From: JAWVFM01 sp963823245
GTDB lineage: Bacteria; Actinomycetota; Thermoleophilia; Solirubrobacterales; 70-9
DNA length: 64,000 nt
Assembly (NCBI GenBank): GCA_963823245.1
Contig: CAWGKQ010000010.1
Location: 310,001 to 374,000, forward strand
Reading direction: 5' to 3'
Shown in pieces: positions 26,192-35,091 of this stretch (positions are counted from its first letter, which is position 1; every line of letters starts with the position of its first letter). The position numbers and the translations under genes are program-made. The notes beneath the pieces were generated by a model. That model was not told the DNA's origin. It saw only the letters and a list, made by a program, of their open reading frames with translations, and made no database searches.

Positions 26192-27968
26192 CTAAGCCTT
26201 CATCTCGTAGGCGCCCGCGAGCCCGCGCACCTTCGCCCAGACGCTCGCGAAACGCGCTGCATCGACGGCAGGCTTGCGCACCGTGCCGAGCGCCCACGCC
26301 TGCTGTGCGTCGGTCGACGACGCGCGGCCGTGAAGGGAGATCGCGGAGGCCGAGAAGTCGCGCACCATGACGTCGAAGATCTGGTCGACCGTGTCCTCCG
26401 CGAGACCGCGCAGCGCCGCCTCCTCGAGGATCAGGCCGCCGTAGACGACGAGGGTGAAGAGCTCGCCGAGGACGAGCATGAAGTCGAGGTCCTTGATCTG
26501 CTCCTCGCTCGGCGGCGCGGACTCGAGCAGCCCCCGCAGCGCGTCGGCCTGCTCCGCGAAGACGGCGACGTTCGCGCACACCGGCGAAATCGCCGTATGG
26601 GGCCCGCCAGTCGGCGAACTGGATCTTGCCGAGGCCGCGGGCCGGCCCCTGCCGGAAGAGGAACTCGTCGTCGGCCGGATCGTCGCGCTCTTCTGCCCGG
26701 CTCGAGGTCCCCCGGATCGAACAGGTAGTTGGCCATGAACTTGAGGACGAGTGCCATGTTCACGTGCACCGTGCCCTCGAGCTTCGGCAGCGCCCGGATG
26801 TCGCGAGCGGCCATCTCGAAGTAGGTGTCCTTCTCGAACCCCTTGGCGGCGATGACGTCCCACAGCAGGTCGATCACCCGCTCGCCCTCGGTCGTCACCT
26901 TCATCTTCGTGATCGGGTTGTAGAGCAGGTAGCGGCGATCCTCGGGGCCGGCGGAGCGCATGTAGTCGATCGCCCGCTCGCCGAAGAGCTTCATCGCCAC
27001 CAGGCGCGCATAGGCGTCGGTGAACGCCTGGCGAACGTGTGGGAAGTCGGTGACGCGCATGCCGTAGAGGACCCGCGCGTCGGCGTGCGTGATCGCCTCG
27101 TAGAGGGCGTGCTCGCAGATGCCGATCGAGGCGAAGCCGAGATTGAACTTGCCGACGTTGACCGTGTTGAGCGCGGCATCGAACGCGGCTGGACCGGTGT
27201 GCAGGACGTCCTCCGGCGCGCACCGGGTAGTCCTCGAGCTCGAACTGCGAGACGTACGACTGCGAGTTGACGACGTTCTTGACGAGCCGGTACGACGGGT
27301 GCTGGCTGTCGGCGGCGAAGAAGACGTAGCCCTCGGGCCCCTCGACGTCGGCGCGGCGGCCGAACACCGACACCATCCCCGCGAGGTTCCCGTTGCCGAT
27401 GTAGTACTTGCCGCCGCTGGCGCGAAATCCGTCTCCGTCGGGGGTCAGGACCATGTCGGTCGAGTAGATGTCGGCGCCGTGCGCCTTCTCGGAAAGCCCG
27501 AAGGCGAAGATCGCGCCGTCCTCGAGCAGCTGCGCCGCGCGCCGCCGCGCGGCGCCGTTCTCGCTCTGCCAGATCGGCCCGAGCCCGAGGATGGAGACCT
27601 GCCACGTGTACCAGTAGACGAGCCCGTAGAAGGCGGTGATCTCGTTGAAGGCGCAGATCCGGCTCGTGTCCCAGCGCTTGTCCGGGTCGCCCCCCGCGTC
27701 GGACGCCGGCGTCAGGAGGGTCGCGAAGACGCGCTCCCGCTTGTTGGAACTCGAGGAAGTCGGCGTACCAGACCCGCTCGTGGTCGTGCTCCTTGAGCAC
27801 CTCCTTGCCGCGTGACTCGAAGAAGTCGATCGTCGCGAGCATGAGGCGGCGAGATGCGGGGTCGAGGTCCAGGCCCTCGTAGGTGCGCGGGTTGAAGAGC
27901 ACCCCATCGGCCGCGACCGCCCCGCCGGCATTCTCGGCGGTCGCCTCGAGCTGATCAACGCTGGCCAT
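26192..27968 (-). CDS. Acyl-CoA dehydrogenase/oxidase family protein (four frameshifts)
   Basis: ATG 27968; about 590 residues once joined. Recognisable order: N-terminal helices (NPRTYEGLDLDPASRRLMLATIDFFESRGKEVL), flavin region (FAFGLSEKAHGADIYSTDM, GKYYIGNGNLAGMVSVFGRR), C-terminal helices (RVTDFPHVRQAFTDAYARLVAMKLFGERAIDYMRS). The frame changes near 27740, 27225, 26700 and 26590. All four shifts go the same way, each equal to one extra base. Length suits a large acyl-CoA oxidase-like dehydrogenase, which oxidises acyl-CoA with FAD. So many breaks in an otherwise well-conserved gene suggests consensus errors, though a young pseudogene is possible. Confidence 0.8.
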
Positions 27969-28008
27969 CGCCACCGGACTCTATGGGGCTTCGGTAGCGT
28001 CCGCGCCC

Positions 28009-28338
28009 ATGCTGCTCGTCGTCGGACGCGTCAAATGCAACGCCGAGAACCGCGAAGCCGTCGTGGCGGCCTGCGAGGCGATGCAGACCGCGTCCCGCCT
28101 CGAGGATGGCTGCATCCGGTACGGGTTCTTCTCCGCCGTCGAGGACCCGCTGAGCTTCGTCGCCGTCGAGGAGTGGGCCGATCGGGAGGCGCTGGACGCC
28201 CACTTCGCCCAGCCGCACCTGCAGGAGTTCGTCACGAATCTCCTCGAGCTCGTCTCCGAGCGGCCCGAGGTGGCGATCCACGAGATCGCCGAGACCAAGC
28301 CGTTCCCGGGATCCGGCTCGTCGAACGGGGCGGGATGA
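28009..28338 (+). CDS. Antibiotic biosynthesis monooxygenase-domain protein
   Basis: 109 residues. Ferredoxin-like ABM fold: VVGRVKCNAENREAVVAACEAM, EDGCIRYGFFSAVEDPLSFVAVEEWADREALDAHFAQPHLQEF. Such dimeric cofactor-free proteins include quinol monooxygenases such as YgiN. It overlaps the next gene by ATGA, so the pair is translationally coupled and may act on the same compound. Divergent from the acyl-CoA dehydrogenase with only 40 bp between. Confidence 0.85.
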   Translation: MLLVVGRVKCNAENREAVVAACEAMQTASRLEDGCIRYGFFSAVEDPLSFVAVEEWADREALDAHFAQPHLQEFVTNLLELVSERPEVAIHEIAETKPFPGSGSSNGAG

Positions 28339-29165
28339 GCGACTCCCTCGCCGGCAAGACCATCCTCATGTCGGGCGGCAGCCGCGGCATCGGTCTGGCC
28401 ATCGCGCTCCGCGCCGCGCGGGACGGCGCCAACGTGGCGCTCATCGCCAAGACCGACGAGCCCGACCCCCGCCTGCCGGGGACGATCCACACCGCGGCCG
28501 CGGAGATCGAGGACGCCGGAGGCACGGCGCTGCCGATCGTCGGCGACGTCCGGTCCGACGAGGCGGTCGAGGGCGCGGTCGCGAAGACGGTCGAGCGCTT
28601 CGGGGGAATCGACGCCGTCGTCAACAACGCTTCGGCGATCGCGATTCAGGGCATCGCGGATCTGCCCGTGAAGCGCTACGACCTGATGCTCGACATCAAC
28701 GCCCGCGGCACCTTCCTTCTGTCCAAGCTCGCGCTCCCTCACCTCCTCGAAGGGACGAACCCGCACGTGCTGACACTCTCACCGCCCGTCGACCTCGATC
28801 CCCGCTGGCTCGGGGGCCACGCGCCCTACACGCTCAGCAAGTACGGGATGACGATCCTGACCCTCGGGCTCGCCGCTGAGCAGGGCCCCCGCGGACTCGC
28901 CGCCAACTGCCTGTGGCCGCGGACGATCATCGCCACGGCCGCGGTGCAGAACCTGCTCGGCGGTGACGAGGCAATGGCGCGCTCGAGGCGCCCGGAGATC
29001 GTCGCCGACGCGGCCCACGCCATCCTCGTGCGCCCGGCCGCGGAGTGCAACGGCAACTGCTTCATCGACGACGAGGTCCTGGCCTCCGACGGCGTGACCG
29101 ACCTCTCGGTTTATCGCTACGGCGACGCCGCCGAGGAGGATCTGCAGCCGGACCTCTTCCTCTAG
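28335..29165 (+). CDS. Short-chain dehydrogenase/reductase (HSDL2-like)
   Basis: 276 residues from ATG 28335, overlapping the upstream stop. Cofactor loop MSGGSRGIGLAIA, VVNNASAI, and the active-site YTLSK in PYTLSKYGMTILTLGLAAE. The KTDEPDPRLPGTIHTAAAEIEDAGG insertion and NCLWPRTIIATAAVQN are typical of the hydroxysteroid dehydrogenase-like 2 group. The catalytic Ser position reads LSPP, weakly matching the usual Ser. It is NAD(P)-dependent, and with the acyl-CoA dehydrogenase nearby a lipid substrate is possible. Confidence 0.88.
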   Translation: MSDSLAGKTILMSGGSRGIGLAIALRAARDGANVALIAKTDEPDPRLPGTIHTAAAEIEDAGGTALPIVGDVRSDEAVEGAVAKTVERFGGIDAVVNNASAIAIQGIADLPVKRYDLMLDINARGTFLLSKLALPHLLEGTNPHVLTLSPPVDLDPRWLGGHAPYTLSKYGMTILTLGLAAEQGPRGLAANCLWPRTIIATAAVQNLLGGDEAMARSRRPEIVADAAHAILVRPAAECNGNCFIDDEVLASDGVTDLSVYRYGDAAEEDLQPDLFL

Positions 29166-29211
29166 GCCTGCCGAAGGTCCAGCGAGCGCATCGGCCCGGG
29201 CCGTTGGGCCA

Positions 29212-29397
29212 TCACTTGTCGGGCGGGTTGCGTATCGCCGCGAGCACGGCGAGCAGGATCATGCCCGCGATCGCCAGCGAGACGACGGTGAGGAAGTCGA
29301 ACCCGTCCTTCCCGGCGACCACCAGCGCGCTCCCCCCGAAGAGGAAGACGAACAGCAACCCGACGAAGATGATCGCGCTGCGGACCTCCGGCTCCAT
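29212..29397 (-). CDS. Small two-helix membrane protein
   Basis: 61 residues from ATG 29397. Two membrane helices (about 8-28 and 36-55) with a short loop containing GKDGFDF. It starts 9 bp after the rhomboid gene ends, so the two are probably co-transcribed. No family recognised; it may be an accessory or substrate of the protease. Confidence 0.6.
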   Translation of the reverse strand: MEPEVRSAIIFVGLLFVFLFGGSALVVAGKDGFDFLTVVSLAIAGMILLAVLAAIRNPPDK

Positions 29398-29406
29398 CTC
29401 GACTCC

Positions 29407-30240
29407 CTAGACCGCCGGCCTGGCCCTGAGCCCGCGTGCCCAGCGGACGAACGGCTTGATCGCGGCGAGCCCGAAGAGGAAGCCGCCGACGTGCGCGAGG
29501 TATGCGACGCCGCCCTCGGTGAGCAGGGGTATCGAGATGTGCGCCAGGCCGGGCAGCGCCTGGAGCAGGAACCAGACTCCCAGCAGGATGACTGCCGGCA
29601 GCTCGATCAGCGTGACGAATATGAACAGGAAGATCAGGGTCAGAACCCGCGCTCGTGGGTGCAGGAGTATGTAGCCGCCGAGCACCCCGGCGACGGCGCC
29701 GCTCGCGCCGAACAGCACCTCGGCGGAGTCGGGCGTGAAGAGCGTCAGAGCGTACGTCGCCGCCACGCCTGCGAGCAGGTAGAAGAGCAGGTAGCGCAAT
29801 CGGCCCACTGAGTCCTCGACGTTGTTTCCGAAAATCCAGAGGAAGAGCATGTTCCCGATGATGTGGAACCAACCCGCGTGCAGGAACATCGCGGTGAAGA
29901 TGGTTACCCACCAGGCGGGAGCATCCAGCATCGTCACATTCCCGGCGGAGCTGGCGCGCGCGAACTCGTCGGTGCCCTGGCAGACGATCTTGGCCGAGCT
30001 CCCGCCGTGCCCCGTGATGCCGCAATCCTCGCCTGGGTGCGTCAGCCGGTAGGGGATCGCCCCGTACGTGGCCAGGGCCTCGTCGCGCTTCGACACCCCC
30101 GCGCGCTCGAAGCCGATGTTCGAGGCCTCGTCGGTCGGCAGCGTCAGTTCCCAGACGAAGGCCGCGAAGTTGAGGACGATCAGCAGGGCCGTGACGATTG
30201 GAAAGCGCGCCGTCCGGACGTTGTCCTTGAGCGGAAGCAC
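29407..30240 (-). CDS. Rhomboid-family intramembrane serine protease
   Basis: 277 residues from ATG 30240. Six or more membrane helices; the catalytic Ser is in FGASGAVAGVLGGY and His in YLAHVGGFLFGLA. The HAGWFHIIGNMLFLWIFGNNVEDSVG block is the usual helix 2 signature. A 90-residue loop after the first helix (TYGAIPYRLTHPGEDCGITGHG...) lies outside and holds two Cys that could bond. It cleaves membrane proteins within their helices. Transcribed with the small membrane protein. Confidence 0.92.
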   Translation of the reverse strand: MLPLKDNVRTARFPIVTALLIVLNFAAFVWELTLPTDEASNIGFERAGVSKRDEALATYGAIPYRLTHPGEDCGITGHGGSSAKIVCQGTDEFARASSAGNVTMLDAPAWWVTIFTAMFLHAGWFHIIGNMLFLWIFGNNVEDSVGRLRYLLFYLLAGVAATYALTLFTPDSAEVLFGASGAVAGVLGGYILLHPRARVLTLIFLFIFVTLIELPAVILLGVWFLLQALPGLAHISIPLLTEGGVAYLAHVGGFLFGLAAIKPFVRWARGLRARPAV

Positions 30241-30319
30241 GCGCGGCGAAGCCTATTTACGCGGCGCGATTCGGAATCGTGGGGGTGGGTAGCCGTCGAC
30301 GACGGCGAACGGCCGGGGC

Positions 30320-30613
30320 GTGGGCTCGCGCCTTCACATTCGCCAGGTCTCGGGCAAGCGGGCCTTCCACGGCCGGGTCCTCTCGAGCCGCCATCGATGC
30401 GTGAGCCACCGGAGGGTTCGCCTCCATCACGAGGTCACCGGCCCGGATCCCGTGGTCGCGAGGGCTGAGACGCATCGTGACGGCACGTGGCGTGTGCCGG
30501 TGTCGACGGAGGAGTACCGGCCGGCGACCTACTACTACGGGCGCCTCGCGCCGAAGCACACGGCCGCAACTCGGTGCGCGGGGGCGAAGTCCGCGTACGC
30601 CGAGGCCCTGTGA
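30320..30613 (+). CDS. Hypothetical beta-rich domain, probably N-truncated
   Basis: 97 residues from GTG 30320. The readable part, HGRVLSSRHRCVSHRRVRLHHEVTGPDPVVARAETHRDGTWRVPV..., resembles carboxypeptidase-regulatory-like/Ig-type extracellular domains, with a Cys early and one near the end that could pair. Proteins of this type normally carry a signal peptide, which is missing here. It may be a remnant, or the true start may be hidden by a frameshift. Low certainty. Confidence 0.4.
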   Translation: MGSRLHIRQVSGKRAFHGRVLSSRHRCVSHRRVRLHHEVTGPDPVVARAETHRDGTWRVPVSTEEYRPATYYYGRLAPKHTAATRCAGAKSAYAEAL

Positions 30614-30617
30614 GCGC

Positions 30618-31046
30618 TCACTCGTCGACGTAGTCGATCGCGACGATCCGGCTCGGCCGGAGCCGCACGAGGAGCTCCCCCGCCACGGCGTTTCGGCGCC
30701 CGAATTCCTCGGCGCGCTCGGAGCCCTCGTACCGCGCCGCGATTCTGGTCGCCCAAATGAGCATCTCGTCGAGGTCCTCGGAGATCTCGACCCCTCCCGC
30801 GACCATGACGTAGGCGAAGGGCGACCGCTCCATGTCTACGCAGATCGCCGCGCGGCCGTCTCTCCGCAGCGCCTTCCCCTTCACCGTGTCGGCCGCGGTC
30901 GTGAAGACCAGGTCGTCGCCGTCGAGGACAAACCAGATCGGGACGACGTGGGGGCTGCCGTCCGCGCGTACCGTGGCGAGCTTGCCCGTCCGCGTGCCTT
31001 CAGTCAGGAATCCCCGGACTTCTTCCTCGGACATGCGCCGCGCCAT
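30618..31046 (-). CDS. PNPOx-like / F420-dependent pyridoxamine-oxidase-fold protein
   Basis: 142 residues from ATG 31046 (MARRMSEEEVRGFLTEG). Split-barrel signature TGKLATVRADGSPHVVPIWFVLDGDDLVFTT and KALRRDGRAAICVDMERSPFAYVMVAGGVEI match the Rv2074/Rv1155-like subgroup, which binds F420 or FMN and reduces small molecules such as biliverdin. Presence of a luciferase-like F420 enzyme in the window supports F420 use, but cofactor is inferred. Confidence 0.82.
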   Translation of the reverse strand: MARRMSEEEVRGFLTEGTRTGKLATVRADGSPHVVPIWFVLDGDDLVFTTAADTVKGKALRRDGRAAICVDMERSPFAYVMVAGGVEISEDLDEMLIWATRIAARYEGSERAEEFGRRNAVAGELLVRLRPSRIVAIDYVDE

Positions 31047-31105
31047 CGCCGAGAGCCTAGACGCGCGCGTGTTAGCGTCAGCGGCACTCAAACGAAAGGA
31101 TGCAA

Positions 31106-31459
31106 ATGCGCATCACGAAATTCGCGGGCGTCTTGGCGGTAGCGCTTGCCGCCGTCATCGCGACCGCGGCCATCGCGATAGCCGCGACGCCCACCTCGGT
31201 CAGCATCGAGGCACAGCAGGGTGGGTTCTTCGGCTACGTCCACAGCCCGAGACAGGATCCCTGCGAGCTGAACCGCAAGGTCAAGCTCTTCAAGCACAAG
31301 AAGAGTGGCGATGTGAAGGTGGGAACGGACATCGCCCAGCCCAACGGCCCGGACTCGCAGTGGTCGATCAACACCGACCTGAGAGGGAAGTTCTACGCCA
31401 AGGTCCCGGCCACGGACAAGTGCGCCAAGGCCGTGAGCGACACGGTCCACAGCGAGTAG
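31106..31459 (+). CDS. Small secreted protein
   Basis: 117 residues. ATG 31106 sits 7-8 bases after AAAGG; the ATG at 31100 is too close. A clear signal peptide (ITKFAGVLAVALAAVIATAAIAIAATP) precedes about 90 residues of beta-rich sequence with two Cys (DPCELNRKVKLFKHKKSG and DKCAKAVSD) that likely form a disulfide. The CELNRKVKLFK...VGTDIAQPNGPDSQWSI layout resembles carboxypeptidase-regulatory-like/transthyretin-type extracellular folds. Function unknown. A GC-rich hairpin follows. Confidence 0.7.
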   Translation: MRITKFAGVLAVALAAVIATAAIAIAATPTSVSIEAQQGGFFGYVHSPRQDPCELNRKVKLFKHKKSGDVKVGTDIAQPNGPDSQWSINTDLRGKFYAKVPATDKCAKAVSDTVHSE

Positions 31460-31478
31460 CGAAAGCGTTCAGGGGAGC

Positions 31479-31502
31479 GGGGCGGGCCGGGAGGCCCGCC
31501 CC
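31479..31502 (+). terminator. GC-rich hairpin after the small secreted protein
   Basis: GGCGGGCC, loop GGGA, GGCCCGCC (31481-31500), extendable by two G-C pairs. It lies 20 bp after the stop. There is no T run, so it may be a weak or factor-assisted terminator. Confidence 0.5.
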
Positions 31503-31547
31503 CGCCCCGCTGAAAGCGTCGGCGCCTCGCTCTGCCACCATCTTCAT

Positions 31548-32255
31548 ATGGGCGCGCACGAGCGAAAAGCTGATCCGTGGACGGACACGGACGTGATCGA
31601 CGAGCGGGCGCCGCGCTTCAACCAGGCAGTCGTCGGGCTGGTGGCGCTGGCCGGCGCGATCCTCGGGTGGCCGCTCTTGTGGGCGCTCATGGGCGTCCAG
31701 CTCTTCATCGGTCTGACGCTGGGCAGGCGCTTCTGCCTCACCTGCCTCGCCTATTTCGGGCTCATCCAACCCCGCTTCGGCGAAGGGGAGGTCGAGGACT
31801 CACGCGCGCCGCGCCTTGCGAACATGATCGGGTCGGTGGTTCTCGGCGGCGCGGCCATCGCGTGGTGGGCGGGATCGCCGACTCTCGGGACCGTGCTTGG
31901 CGCGATCGTTGCCGCCCTCGCGCTGCTCGCGGCAACCACGGGCCTCTGCGTGGGCTGCGAGCTCTACCGCCTGGGCGCGCGCCTTCGCGGGATCTCGCCA
32001 CGGCACCACAGCCGGATCGACCCCTCCGACCTCGACGGCCACCGCACCGCCTCACGGTTCTTCGTCGAGTTCACCCATCCGCTCTGCGGGGAGTGCATCG
32101 ATTGGGAGCGCCGCCTGGCCACCGAGGCCGCGCCGCTCGTCAAGCTCGATGTCCGCGCCCGTCCCGACCTGGCCCGGAAGTACGGCGTCGCGATCGTCCC
32201 GACGGTCGTCGCGGTGGCGCCGGACGGCACCGTCCTCGAGCGGCTGGCGCCGTAG
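31548..32255 (+). CDS. DUF4395 membrane protein with thioredoxin-like C-terminus
   Basis: 235 residues from ATG 31548. N-terminal DUF4395: DERAPRFNQAVVGLVALAGAILG, GLTLGRRFCLTCLAYFGLIQPRFGEGEVEDSRAPR, with about four membrane helices. The second half (about 165-235) is a thioredoxin-like fold with active-site-like LCGEC in FTHPLCGECIDWERRL, then KYGVAIVPTVVAVAPDG with the cis-Pro strand. Other Cys pairs lie in the membrane part (FCLTCL, GLCVGC), so electrons could pass from membrane Cys to the thioredoxin domain, as in DsbD/VKOR-like chains. Redox role inferred. Confidence 0.82.
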   Translation: MGAHERKADPWTDTDVIDERAPRFNQAVVGLVALAGAILGWPLLWALMGVQLFIGLTLGRRFCLTCLAYFGLIQPRFGEGEVEDSRAPRLANMIGSVVLGGAAIAWWAGSPTLGTVLGAIVAALALLAATTGLCVGCELYRLGARLRGISPRHHSRIDPSDLDGHRTASRFFVEFTHPLCGECIDWERRLATEAAPLVKLDVRARPDLARKYGVAIVPTVVAVAPDGTVLERLAP

Positions 32256-32282
32256 CGGCGCCGCTCGGGAACTCCTCGCCTC

Positions 32283-33245
32283 TCAAGCGGCCGCGTGGGC
32301 CGCGGCGACCTCGCGGGCGCTTTCGTCCGCGTGGTAGGAGCTGCGCACGAGGGGCCCAGACGCGACCGATTCGAAGCCGAGGTCGCGTGCCGCCCGTTCG
32401 AGCGCGGCGAACTCGTCGGGGTGCCAGTAGCGCACGACGGGGAGGTGGCGCTCGGTCGGCCTCAGGTACTGCCCCACCGTCAGCACCTGGACCCGGTGCT
32501 CGCGCAGGGTTCCGAAGGCCTCCACCATCTCCTCGAAGCTCTCGCCGAGGCCGACCATCAGCCCGGACTTGGTGACGACGTCGGACCCGCCCATTTCCTT
32601 CGCCAGGCGCAGAACTCGGCAGGAACGGAGGAAGTCCGAGCCCCGGCGGGCCTTCGGATAGAGGCGCGGCACCGTCTCGACGTTGTGGTTGAAGACGTCG
32701 GGATGCTCGTGGACGACCTTCGCGAGGGGCATCTCCTGGCCGCGGAAGTCGGGGGTCAGCACCTCCACCTTGCAGCCCGCCGCGAGCATGCGGATCGACC
32801 GGATGACGCCGACGAACGCGCTCGCGCCGTAGTCGGGCAGGTCGTCGCGATCGACCGACGTGACGACGGCGTGGCGAAGGCCCATCTTCTTCACCTGCGC
32901 AGCGACGCGCATCGGCTCCAGCGGGTCGTTCCACGTCGGAACCCCCGTCTGGACGTTGCAGAACCCGCAGCGCCGGGTGCAGACGTCGCCCAGGATCATG
33001 AACGTCGCGGTGCCGCGCTCCCAACATTCGCCAACGTTCGGGCAGTTCGCCTCCTCGCAGACCGTGTGGAGGTTCTCGGCGCCGATCTCGGCCTTGAGTC
33101 GCCGGTAGGTCGGCCCACCGGGGGCGGGGACCTTGAGCCACGGCGGCTTTCGCTCGCGGAAGGGGCGGCCCTCGACGACCTGCGCTCCGCCGGGGTTGGC
33201 CCGGGAGCGGGTGACGTGAAGGCGGTCCTCGGCTGCGATCGTCAT
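32283..33245 (-). CDS. lipA: Lipoyl synthase
   Basis: 320 residues. Auxiliary cluster motif CEEANCPNVGEC, radical-SAM motif CTRRCGFC, and the C-terminal RSSY serine motif (LVRSSYHAD) are all present. It inserts two sulfurs into octanoyl groups on E2 lipoyl domains. It is the last gene of the branched-chain dehydrogenase operon, 5 bp after lipB. The C-terminus ends in an Ala-rich tail. Confidence 0.97.
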   Translation of the reverse strand: MTIAAEDRLHVTRSRANPGGAQVVEGRPFRERKPPWLKVPAPGGPTYRRLKAEIGAENLHTVCEEANCPNVGECWERGTATFMILGDVCTRRCGFCNVQTGVPTWNDPLEPMRVAAQVKKMGLRHAVVTSVDRDDLPDYGASAFVGVIRSIRMLAAGCKVEVLTPDFRGQEMPLAKVVHEHPDVFNHNVETVPRLYPKARRGSDFLRSCRVLRLAKEMGGSDVVTKSGLMVGLGESFEEMVEAFGTLREHRVQVLTVGQYLRPTERHLPVVRYWHPDEFAALERAARDLGFESVASGPLVRSSYHADESAREVAAAHAAA

Positions 33246-33250
33246 CGGAC

Positions 33251-33976
33251 CTACCGTACCGCTGCCGTCGCGCCGGTCGCGAGGGTCTCCGTGCCGGGCA
33301 CGCGCTCGTGAAGCGATGCCGCATCCACCTCGCGCGCCTCGCGGGCGTACTCGTCGGCGAACGCTTCGGCGACCGTCGTCGCGAACGCGCCGAGATCCTG
33401 CTTGTCATCGAGCTCGCGGGTCAGCGACGTGACCTGGCAGCCCTCGATCCCACAGGGAACGATCCACTCGAACGGCTGCAGGTCGTTCGAGACGTTGACG
33501 GCGAACCCGTGGGTCGTGATCCCGCGGTGCACGTGAACGCCGATGGACCCGATCTTTCGCCGCTCTCGGGTCCAGATGCCGGTCAGGCCGTCGATCGCCT
33601 CCGCCTCGACGCCGTGCTCGCCGAGGGAGGAGATCACCACCCGCTCCATGCGACGCACGTAGAGGTGAACGTCGTCACCCATCGCGCGAAGATCGACGAT
33701 GGGGTAGCCGACGAGCTGGCCGGGCCCGTGGTAGGTCACCCGTCCGCCGCGGTCGGTCTCGCGGACCTCGATGCCCTGCATCCGGTACCAGTCCTCGCCC
33801 ATCGGCAGCTCGCCCGCGGCCGAGCGGCGCCCCTTCGTGTAGACGGGCGGATGCTCGAGAAGAAGCAGCACGTCCGGCACGTCGCCGGCGAGCCGCGAGG
33901 CCTCGATGCGCTTCTGCGCCCGGCGCGCGTCCTCGTAGGGCACCAGGCCCGTGCGGACGATCCAGACTTCGTCCAT
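33251..33976 (-). CDS. lipB: Octanoyl-[ACP]:protein N-octanoyltransferase
   Basis: 241 residues. Signatures: LLLEHPPVYTKGRR, RGGRVTYHGPGQLVGYPI, catalytic Lys in RKIGSIGVHVHRGITTHGFAVNV and Cys in PCGIEGCQVTSL. It moves octanoate from ACP to the lipoyl domain before LipA acts. Starts 5 bp after the amino-acid dehydrogenase. The last 40 residues are a low-conservation tail. Confidence 0.97.
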   Translation of the reverse strand: MDEVWIVRTGLVPYEDARRAQKRIEASRLAGDVPDVLLLLEHPPVYTKGRRSAAGELPMGEDWYRMQGIEVRETDRGGRVTYHGPGQLVGYPIVDLRAMGDDVHLYVRRMERVVISSLGEHGVEAEAIDGLTGIWTRERRKIGSIGVHVHRGITTHGFAVNVSNDLQPFEWIVPCGIEGCQVTSLTRELDDKQDLGAFATTVAEAFADEYAREAREVDAASLHERVPGTETLATGATAAVR

Positions 33977-33981
33977 GGCGC

Positions 33982-35091
33982 TCAGTCTGCCACCAGGGCG
34001 CGTTCGAGGCGTGCCTCAGCGAGCCTCTGAGAGGCCGCGAGCGGGGTGATTCCGCGCTCGGCGGCGATCGCCAGGACCCGGTCGAGCGTCGCCTCGATCC
34101 CCAGCACGAGCTCCACCGCCTCCTCCTCGGAATAGCCGCGGATCTCGCGGTACACGTGGATCAGCCCGCCGGCGTTCACGACGTAGTCCGGCGCGTAGAG
34201 GATCCCACGGCGCTCCAGCTCTCCGGCGAGCCCGTCGTCAGCGAGCTGGTTGTTCGCGCACCCGCACACGATCGCGCATCGCAGGAGCCCGATGACGCTG
34301 TGGTCGATCGCGCCGCCGAGCGCGCAGGGCGCAAGGACGTCGCAGTCGACGAGCAGCTCGTGCTCGGGCTCCACCCAGCGAGCACCGAGGGACTCGGCGA
34401 GCGACCGCTTGCCCGAGTCGAGGTCGGAAACCACGAGCTCCGCGCCGGCGTCGATGAGGCGCCGTGCGAGCGCCGAACCGACATGGCCGAGGCCGGCGAT
34501 GGCAATTGTGAGGCCGTCGAGCTCCGGCGACCCGAATCGCGCCCTGGCGCAGGCGCGCATCGAGGCCTCGATCCCGAGCGCCGTGAAGGGGCTCGGGTCG
34601 CCCGAGCCGCCCCGTTCGGCGCCGAGGCCCGCCACGTGGGCCGTCCGCTCGGCGATCACCGCCATGTCGCCCGGCGTGACGCCGACGTCCTCGGCGGTGA
34701 CGTACCGGCCGTCGAGGGACTCGACGAGGTCGCCGAAGTCGAGCAGGAGGGCGCGCCGCTCCTCGGCGTCGGGCGGCGTCGACGGCGCGCAGATCACACC
34801 CTTGCCGCCTCCGAGGTCGAGCCCTGCGACCGCGGCCTTGAAGGTCATCCCGCGAGCGAGGCGCAGGGAGTCGCGGATCCCGTCGACCGGCTCCGGGTAG
34901 TGCCAGATCCTCGCCCCGCCGAGGGCGTGTCCGAGCGCGGTGGAGTGCACGGCGACCGCCATGTAGAGGCCGCTCCGCCGCCCGCGTCTCACCAAGAGCT
35001 CCTCGTGCTCGAGCGGAACCGGTCCGATGCCGTTCGGCGCGGCCCTGCGCGATGGGGCGCCGTTCGTGCGCGGTTTGGCGACGGCGCTCAT
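33982..35091 (-). CDS. Leucine/valine/phenylalanine-type amino-acid dehydrogenase
   Basis: 369 residues; ATG 35091 overlaps the E2 stop (ATGA). Family signatures: MTFKAAVAGLDLGGGKGVI with catalytic Lys in GGGK, TAEDVGVTPGDMAVIAERT, AGLGHVGSALARRLIDAGAELVVSDLD and YAPDYVVNAGGLIHVY. It oxidatively deaminates branched-chain (or phenyl) amino acids with NAD to 2-oxoacids, exactly the substrates of the complex encoded upstream. Valine, leucine or phenylalanine preference cannot be settled by eye; the context favours branched-chain. Confidence 0.9.
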   Translation of the reverse strand: MSAVAKPRTNGAPSRRAAPNGIGPVPLEHEELLVRRGRRSGLYMAVAVHSTALGHALGGARIWHYPEPVDGIRDSLRLARGMTFKAAVAGLDLGGGKGVICAPSTPPDAEERRALLLDFGDLVESLDGRYVTAEDVGVTPGDMAVIAERTAHVAGLGAERGGSGDPSPFTALGIEASMRACARARFGSPELDGLTIAIAGLGHVGSALARRLIDAGAELVVSDLDSGKRSLAESLGARWVEPEHELLVDCDVLAPCALGGAIDHSVIGLLRCAIVCGCANNQLADDGLAGELERRGILYAPDYVVNAGGLIHVYREIRGYSEEEAVELVLGIEATLDRVLAIAAERGITPLAASQRLAEARLERALVAD

